A DNA stretch of 64,000 nt, from assembly GCA_016165875.1 (NCBI GenBank), contig JABBOT010000014.1, positions 5,720,895-5,784,894 on the forward strand. The letters run 5' to 3'. Under the pieces are notes generated by a model. That model was not told where the DNA came from and did not search any database. It was given only the letters and a program-made list of their open reading frames with translations. This DNA comes from Acanthopleura granulata (lineage: Eukaryota > Mollusca > Polyplacophora > Chitonida > Chitonidae). Below, piece by piece: positions 57,266-64,000 of the stretch. The stretch's first letter is position 1; each line of letters begins with the position of its first letter. The position numbers and the translations under genes are program-made.

Positions 57266-57334
57266 AATTTTGTAGCGCTCTGTAACACTCCAGTCAGTTG
57301 AGTAAATACCTTGTGCATTGTTTGTCCTCTACAG

Positions 57335-57471
57335 GTGAATTATGAAGAAGTGGGCATGGTTTGTTGCCATGGTGTTGGCCTTGACATGTGTGTCACCTTC
57401 CTCCCAAGTCCAGCATCCTGATGCAGATATTGAAGACAATGAGTTTGCAGAATTTGAGGAGTTTGATGAAG
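57335..57471 (+). CDS. CCDC47: CCDC47 first coding exon
   Basis: Acceptor TCCTCTACAG, seven bases of 5' UTR, then ATG at 57342. Residues 1-43 plus one base of D44: signal peptide and first acidic block. Donor GAAG|GTAATG. Confidence 0.9.
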
Positions 57472-60400
57472 GTAATGAACAGCTAACAATGACCTGTTTA
57501 TTGAAAGGGAGGACAACCGAAAGATCTGTTATTGAAGAATAAGGTTTTGTGTGCTGCATGTTGAATCTTCATGTGACAGATAATGAAGTCTGATCAGTTT
57601 TTGGACATAACAGCTCTCTCGTTACAAGCAGCCATGACATGTTGACTAATTGTCGTTGTTGAAATTTTTTTTTTTTTTTTTAATATTATTGTCCCAATTT
57701 TGTCCTTAGTGCCTCTGAGGCCATTTTGTTTCCTGTCAAAAGTTTGTGAATGTCAATCCAACCCATTTTATTTACCGGAAACATCACTTTTACATTATCT
57801 GAAACTGAGTAGGCTTTCAGGGTTTTTTTGTAGCCAATTTCCTCGTAGAAACAAATCAGAAAACAATATTTTTTCTCAAAATACATCAAATACTCAATTT
57901 ATGTAATGAAAACTCAATACAAAATTTGTCTAAAACTCGATTTCCCAATATTTTTCATAGTGGTTACTGCGATGAGAAAGTGGCTAGAAAAACCACTGGC
58001 TTTTGTCACACAGTATGAATCATGCAGATGTCTATATCACGTATTTGTCTTCCGTTATTCAGATGAGCCAGATGACACTGCAGCAGAGGACAGAACTGAA
58101 CACACGGCACCTGACAATGCTGCTTCCATGGATACGGATGTAGAGGAAGATGAAGCTACTGTGGAGGTGTGTACTGATGGCACTTTCTTCTTTTAAAGTG
58201 AAAGACAGCGCATGTTCAGAGTTATGTCTGCCAAAAAGGTTGGACAATATTGTGTTTATTTGGGTGAAGTGTTTCTTTAACTGCTTCTACGACAGTTGAA
58301 ATTGACATTTGACTGAACACTCTTGTCACCTGAGACTGTAGTAAGTTGCTAGGGTTGTCGTTGAAACTTAGGTATATATATAAATTTATAACATGAAATG
58401 ATCAAGAAACTTACTTCTGCTACAACTCAATGGTCTGGAAATACTGACTCTCCAGGCCTCTTTACCCTTGTTCTTGTTATAATTAAAATACATAACAGTA
58501 AAACAGGATGCTGTCCCAGTGTTATTACATGTTATATTGTCTGTCAACTCAGAATATTTAGTGACAACTTATAGGCAGGTGATATCTCCTAGCTCTGTGA
58601 TTGGTTAATTCCTCATCAGCTTAAAAGCATAGGTGCCTCCAGATATCCAGTCGGCAACAACATACTCCACACTTCAAATGAAGATAATTCAGCATTTAAT
58701 TCATACAAATTCAAACAGCTTCTTGCGTTCAAGAGAGAATTTTGTAATCTTTCTCATGAGTTTTCCCTGAGTCATGAGCTGTCTCTCACTTTAACAAGCC
58801 TGCAAATAGGTGCCTGACATTTTCAAAGTGGCTTGACCCAAGAGATCATTGTCCAGTACTGTACACTACAACACTGAGAGCATGGTCATACCACTTCGTT
58901 CAAAGGGGTGTTTTCAAAAATGTCAGGCACTTATTTGCAGGCTTGTAAACTTTATGTGATCTAAACAAACCTGTTCTTGCAGTCTTCTGTATAGCAGGAT
59001 CTGTTGAATCCAAAAAGGCCTTCAAATGTTCTGATTCTTGTTTAGCATCGTTATAATTGTTTTTTCTTGAAAAAGCCATAATTTATTGTAATTGAACGAA
59101 ACAACTCAAAATTCTGACTTGAACAATATATTGTCATGCTGAATATCAAGCTTCCAGCCAGTATGATGAATCGTTATGAAAAAAAGAAGTGTGAGAAAAT
59201 GTTCGATGACTGTTGAAGTGAATAAATAGGTCCTTATATCCAGCTGACTTCCATTTTACTTCTTCACAATTCACCAGTACAAAAACATGCCTTCTCTTCA
59301 GACACGCAGCTTCAAGCCAGTACAATGAATCATTATGAAAAAAAGGAGTCTGAGAAAATGTTTGATGACTGTTTAAATGAATAAATAAATCCTTATATCC
59401 AACTGACTTCCATGCCACAGTTGCTTATCTGAGATATTGTCAGTCAGCAAACAAGGATGTTAACGATGATGAGGTAACAGACGAGGTGTAAAGCTTTAGT
59501 ACCCCCACCCCAAACCTGCAAATAGGTGCCTGACGTCTTTGAAAACACCCCTTTTAGTGAAGGTGGTATGATACAAGAACCTTTGTCCTGTAAAATATAA
59601 CATAGACAATAAGGTCATAGCATTTTCTCCCAATATGCGTTTTCAAAAATGTCCAGTACCTGTTTGCAGGCTTGCCACTCCCCCCAGTAGGGAAATAATA
59701 AGGAGTTGTGAATTAATCAAGGAACAGGTTTAAATGAAAGTTTGTGCTTTTTCCAGTCATAAATTTTTCCTGGGAGTTGGATGTAACTCAGCTGTATGAT
59801 GTACTTTGTTGTTTTCAGGATGAAGATGATGAGTTTGATCATTTCACGGATGATGAGGAATTTGAGGGTTTTGACAAAGAGCGTCCTGGAAAAGGCCAAT
59901 CTAAGGAGAAGCCCCCGGATCTGAAAATCACCAAGGTGAGAGCTCGGCCGTGTTTCACATCATGTTGTCTGTTCGGGAGTGTCTTTAGTAGCAATAACAT
60001 TAGGGGTCCTCACTGGCTCAGGCATTCAGGGCACTGACTCTTGAGGACTGTCAGGCCCTTGACCTGTGAAGTTGCGGGTTCAAATCCAGCACTGGCAGTG
60101 AGGATTTGGTTGGCACATTTACCAGGGAAAGTTTGGTTGTGTTTAGGTACCCTGGTGCCCTCCGCACATAACCCTGATTGCCATCATATATGTTAGTGAC
60201 GAATTCTTCGGTATGGTAGGTAAAGGCCAATCAAATAAAAAATCGAAATATGAATAACATAATCAAACCTCATTGTGTCTTTAATTTTTTTGCACACCAA
60301 CAGCTTGAAAATCTATAAAATCACAGGGTGCTTTTTGGAACATTGTAACCATTAACTGTAGGTGAAATTTTGTATCTTGTACATGTGAAGAATGGGGAAG

Positions 60401-63323
60401 AAGACCAACTGTAAATGGCTCAGCAGAAAATGGTAAATAGTATGTGTCTTTTGCTTTTCATAGAAAGAAGGAAAAGTATGTTTGACCTTACTTGAAATGT
60501 GTACCAAAAATCTGTGATTTGTTCAAAGTTCAATAATTTAGTGGCCCCTTTGCTTAAAGCTTTTTTCTTGCCATAGCCGAGACCAGGAAGGTGGCAGACT
60601 CGAACCTAGTTCTGGCTAATGGAGCTGCAGCTTTAAGTGGGGAGGTTGGACTGGTGTAAGAGAAATGACAGTAGTTTCCTTCAGGCACTCCAGTTTCCTC
60701 GACCTATAGTCCTGATATGTGTCATGAAAGTGAAGCGGGGGGCCTCCATGCCTGAGGGGGATAGCTCGCCATCGTGGCGTAATGACCCAGGTGCCTCTCA
60801 CCAATGCAGTCGCTTTGAGTTCAAATCCGGCCCATGCTGGCTTCCTCTCCGGCAGTACATGGGAAGGTCGGGGAGCAACCTGCGGATGATCTTGATTCCA
60901 CCCAGTTTCCTCCCACCATAATGTTGGCCTCCGATGTATAAGTAATATATTCTTGAGGACGTTGGAAACACCAATCAAATAAATAAAAAAATACAAGCGA
61001 AGAACTGGTGAGTATGGTTTTTACCTATCCTGTCACCTCCGAATGGTCTTTCCCTCTGCAGATCCCGCTACATTTGCGGACCAACTGGGACAGCTTTCTG
61101 ATGGAGATGCTCATGTTGGCTGGATTGGGCGTGTACTTCCTTAACTTCTTGGCAGGCAAGAGCAAGAATCACAAACTAGCACAAGCTTGGCTGACCTCGC
61201 ACAGAGAGCTGCTCGACAGTAACTTCTCACTGGTTGGTAAGTACGCAGCCTCCATTTAAAATGCTGAGTGCCCGCAGTACTGAGGTATTCAACATTCAGC
61301 TTGAAGATTTTGTGGTGTAAAACTGCGAAAATGCGGTCTTGTGAAATTGATACGTATCGTCTGCCTTATATAAAGTGGAGATGAAAACTCATATCTGGAC
61401 TTGACAAAAGGGATGTCCTTAGTGATGCAGGTTTCCGATTTGCGGAAAAATGAAAAGTCAAACCTGTTGTACGCGGCAAGTAAAGGCAGATGAAATAAGT
61501 GGCCGCATGTGACAGGTGGTCCCATAAGACAGGTTGTGACGACCAAGCCAAATCACATCTGAATTTTCAGGAAACCTGTACATGTAAATATTAATTTTAG
61601 ACATAATTATTAAAACACTAATGCGTTCTGCTACATGCATTTCAGTGAAATAAAACAATTGTTGTAAAATAATAAATAAATTTTAAGTTTTAAATAACAA
61701 CTCAAAAACTTCAGTGCTGTGGGGTTTGCCTACAGGTAATCCACACATTGACCAAGTGCCTTTAATACAGAAAGAGTTTCATTTTTTCCCCATTGTTTTT
61801 AAGCCCTGGAAAACCTTGTGCTAGTTTGGCCTATGAAGGGAAACGACAATTCCAACAAAGTGTTGGACTGTAAATGGCAGACCAGTGAGGTTTATGTAAA
61901 TTCAGTCAATCATGTTTGCCATTACTAGAGAAACAACAACAACAACAACAAATGCACAGGTGGAGGAAGATCAGTTTCACCATGTGTTCGGGACGGGCAA
62001 TATTTTGGCAAAGCAAAATGGAGACACAATGTCATATGCTTACAAAGATAATGGCCAAGTAAGACAGAAAATTTGTCAAAGAAACCATTCATGGGAGGAA
62101 CCACAGGTGATCAGATTATATCTGGGTAAGCCCAGGGTTTGTGGTATTCACAGCTACGACCTCTGCATGGAACAAGTCCACAGCAGCAGTGCAGGCGTGT
62201 GTGGGCCATAACCAGCTGGGTTTGATTACAGAACAATAGACTTCATCACCATTGACCACTAATCCTCTCACTTGGCTGGTCTTCACAAATTGGCAGATTA
62301 TAACTTTTAATCACTGGAAATACTACTGAAGCCAGTGATCATCATTTTTGAAACTTTTGGATGTCCAGTGCGGCACTCATCAATACTGTTGAAAGTCTCG
62401 ACGGTGTAAGACAGGTTGATATAGGATATGCTTGAAAAATACAGTGGCCGCTGGCCGCATTGGAAGGTGAACGCATATTACAGGCTGTTTCACATGGATA
62501 ATTGTTTGGTCACGGTAGGGAGTAGTCACTTAGGGCAGACGGACACTGATTACAGGTGGCCGTAGGTACAGGTTCGACTGTAGCAGATTTATTGAGGTAT
62601 AGTTTTATGACCCCCATTTTTGTCTTTGATATGTTTCATTTTGGCAATGATTTTTATAATTTAGCTAATTTCTAAAAAAATGATTTGAATGTGAAGCAAA
62701 AATCTCTTTGACTGATATGTAGCAAAGATCGTACGTGGGTAAAGGATGGTTGCGGGCTTCCCCTGGGCTGTGCCCTGTTTCTTCCCACCAGAATCCAGGC
62801 CGCCCTTGCAGAAGTTAAATATTCTTGAGTACAGCGTGAAAATACCAATCAAATAAATAAATAAATATAGCATAGTTGTGGATAGTGTAGGAGTGGACGA
62901 ACAATTTTCTCTCATTTGGCAAAAAAGTATTTTGGTTACTCTTTTTGGTATTATTTGTTCTAACTGTGAATACTGTCTTCAAATTGTTTTACAATCTGAT
63001 TATTTCAAGTTCATATACTGAGCTAAAAGCTATGAAGTGCTACCATATCTGATACGACAGTGGTTTGTAGCTCTTACCTTGACCGCCTTCATGACACTTT
63101 GGTACACCTGCTTACACCTGGGACTGTTTTGTTGCCAGGCGATGATGGAACCTCGACAGAGGCGCAGCCTGGCGTCCTCATGAAGGAATCTGACAACGTG
63201 TATGCGCTGTGGTGCAGTGGCCGCACCTGTGTGGAAGGAATGCTGGTCGAACTGAAACTGCTCAAGCGCCAAGATCTCGTCAACACGATCTCACGGATAT
63301 TCAAACCAGCCTCAGATCAAATC
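57342..63323 (+). CDS. CCDC47: CCDC47 (calumin), ER PAT-complex subunit; 3' part outside window
   Basis: CCDC47 is an ER membrane protein that forms the PAT complex with Asterix/WDR83OS and helps insert multipass membrane proteins at the translocon. Five coding exons: 57342-57471, 58063-58166, 59819-59935, 61062-61236, 63139-63323, giving 237 residues; human CCDC47 is 483, so about half lies to the right. Residues 1-22 look like a signal peptide (MKKWAWFVAMVLALTCVSPS). Residues 23-117 form the acidic luminal segment (DNEFAEFEEFD, DDEEFEGFDKERP). The single membrane helix is about 128-149 (SFLMEMLMLAGLGVYFLNFL), followed by the start of the cytosolic domain with LAQAWLTSHRELLDSNFSLV, LWCSGRTCVEGML, LLKRQDL and KPASDQI, all near identical to vertebrate CCDC47. 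A non-coding first exon probably lies upstream, since the ATG exon begins with acceptor CTCTACAG at 57334. Confidence 0.96.
58063..58166 (+). CDS. CCDC47: CCDC47 coding exon 2
   Basis: Completes D44; residues 45-78: EPDDTAAEDRTEHTAPDNAA, then SMDTDVEEDEATVE. Acidic luminal segment. Acceptor GTTATTCAG, donor GAG|GTGTGT. Confidence 0.88.
58797..58949. mobile_element. MITE of the GCCTGCAAATAGGTGCCTGA family, full length
   Basis: Left AAGCCTGCAAATAGGTGCCT then GACATTTTCAAAG, right AAAATGTCAGGCACTTATTT then GCAGGCTTG: inverted termini of about 30 bp. CCDC47 intron. Confidence 0.9.
59149..59420. repeat. About 159-bp tandem duplication
   Basis: CTTCCAGCCAGTATGATGAA at 59151 recurs at 59310 as CTTCAAGCCAGTACAATGAA; the match runs on through TCCTTATATCCA.CTGACTTCCA. 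Confidence 0.88.
59511..59681. mobile_element. MITE of the GCCTGCAAATAGGTGCCTGA family
   Basis: Left AACCTGCAAATAGGTGCCTG, right TTTCAAAAATGTCCAGTACC then TGTTTGCAGGCTTG. Same CCDC47 intron as 58797. Confidence 0.85.
59819..59935 (+). CDS. CCDC47: CCDC47 coding exon 3
   Basis: Residues 79-117: DEDDEFDHFTDDEEFEGFDK, then ERPGKGQSKEKPPDLKITK. Acceptor GTTTTCAG, donor AAG|GTGAGA, phase 0. Confidence 0.93.
60000..60240 (+). repeat. Family-3 SINE (tRNA-like head)
   Basis: Head GGGGTCCTCACTGGCTCAGG with B box GGGTTCAAATCC, body CTGGTGCCCTCCGCACATAA, tail GGCCAATCAAATAAAAAA. Different middle from families 1 and 2. Confidence 0.75.
60738..60992 (+). repeat. Family-1 SINE, full length
   Basis: GGGGCCTCCATGCCTGAGGG to ACACCAATCAAATAAATAAA, B box GCTTTGAGTTCAAATCC, just upstream of CCDC47 exon 4. 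Confidence 0.9.
61062..61236 (+). CDS. CCDC47: CCDC47 coding exon 4 (membrane helix)
   Basis: Residues 118-175 plus one base of G176: IPLHLRTNWDSFLMEMLMLA..., GKSKNHKLAQAWLTSHREL. Acceptor CCCTCTGCAG, donor GTTG|GTAAGT. Confidence 0.96.
62733..62870 (+). repeat. Family-1 SINE, head missing
   Basis: CGTACGTGGGTAAAGGATGG to ATACCAATCAAATAAATAAA. Confidence 0.82.
63139..63323 (+). CDS. CCDC47: CCDC47 coding exon 5 (last in window)
   Basis: Completes G176; residues 177-237: DDGTSTEAQPGVLMKESDNV, YALWCSGRTCVEGMLVELKL, through KPASDQI. Acceptor TTGCCAG, donor ATC|GTGAGT. The following exon is beyond 64000. Confidence 0.95.
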
Positions 63324-63344
63324 GTGAGTACAGGTACACCGAGT

Positions 63345-63440
63345 CCAAGCCCAAGTCAGATCTGACTCAGCCCAGGACAGGTCTGACTCAGCTTAGGTCA
63401 GATCTGACTCAACCCAGGTCAGATCTGACTCAACTGGGCT
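63345..63440. repeat. 21-bp palindromic minisatellite
   Basis: Four units of the type AGGTCAGATCTGACTCAACC; each contains the palindrome GTCAGATCTGAC. It begins about 20 bp after the donor of CCDC47 coding exon 5. Confidence 0.9.
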
Positions 63441-64000
63441 TGGCAGCACTGGAAATTTGTTGGCATGGAGTCAAAGAGACGCCCCAGGGATATGACCAAA
63501 GTATTAACGTTAAACCCCAAACAAACTAATTTCTGGGTATGTCTGAGAGGACGTTTGGAGAAAAGTGAGAACAGTTGGAGTGTGCTTCCTGCAGTAAACG
63601 TAAAGCCACTGACGAGTGTAGTCGCTTGGTTTTAATCTGGTGGACTGAGGCCATCCTTAAAAATTATTTTGGTTCTTGTTAGGTGTAACCCAATCCTATC
63701 AAAACAATTGTTGTTGGTTGGTAAGAAATTTTTATTTTCTTTCTGGCTTTTAAAAACGTAGTGCCTTTAAAGAAATTAAGATGGAGAGAAAAATAGTAAA
63801 AAAAAACTTTATCGAAATACCCATGAAAACATAAGAGTAGGGTCCTATTTTTTGGTTGGATTTTGCCCAGCAAACATATTTTCAAGGATATTTTTGCCTG
63901 AAGGTGTCTTGTATTCGACATTGTGTGATGGTGTATACCTCCATTTTCCATTCAACCCGAATACTTCACATTCCAATCATTTCCTGATTACAGTTAATCA

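Larger units (their letters stand above)
50196..57334. other. Divergent intergenic region, YjbQ-like gene and CCDC47
   Basis: Should contain both promoters and 5' UTR exons, which I could not place firmly. 52130-54000 and 55800-57000 show no recognised gene or repeat; 53440-53590 is a CCTTAC/CCTTGC-rich low-complexity patch. Confidence 0.6.

Overview
This is a 64-kb piece of an animal nuclear genome. It holds spliced genes with GT-AG introns, proteins that read as metazoan orthologues, and many tRNA-derived SINEs, MITE-like inverted repeats and minisatellites. I see no prokaryotic operon, phage, rRNA gene or CRISPR array. The dominant SINE (tRNA-like head, conserved middle, tail reading roughly AAAACACCAATCAAATAAATA) and the gene content suggest a marine lophotrochozoan such as a mollusc or brachiopod. 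That placement is inference.

Four protein-coding genes were rebuilt exon by exon, and all their internal splice junctions keep reading frame. (1) VPS50/syndetin, minus strand, 16151 down to 110: 18 coding exons, 718 residues, with the C-terminal part lying beyond the left edge. (2) A divergent pentameric ligand-gated ion channel, plus strand, 25505-41157: nine exons, 485 residues, complete from ATG to stop. It lacks both Cys-loop cysteines, has a very short M3-M4 linker, and shows no signal peptide. (3) A YjbQ/UPF0047-family gene, minus strand, 50159 down to 44735: seven small exons, 150 residues. (4) CCDC47, plus strand, from 57342: five coding exons, 237 residues, continuing beyond the right edge.

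Layout: 1-16.2 kb is VPS50, with introns full of SINEs and short tandem arrays. 16.2-25.5 kb is intergenic and repeat-rich (nested SINE in MITE, an AAGATATCTT array, other duplications). 25.5-41.2 kb is the channel gene, with a different tandem array in nearly every long intron, including a 48-bp satellite of about 20 copies. 41.2-44.7 kb is intergenic. 44.7-50.2 kb is the YjbQ gene. 50.2-57.3 kb is the divergent intergenic region with hairpins and MITEs. 57.3-64 kb is CCDC47.

The genes share no obvious pathway. VPS50 acts in endosomal recycling and CCDC47 in ER membrane-protein insertion; the YjbQ family is a small metabolic enzyme family, and the channel is predicted to sit in a membrane. 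The two most unusual signals are the Cys-less channel with an atypical N-terminus, and a recurring pattern in which intron tandem repeats appear to be copies of the neighbouring exon's own splice site.
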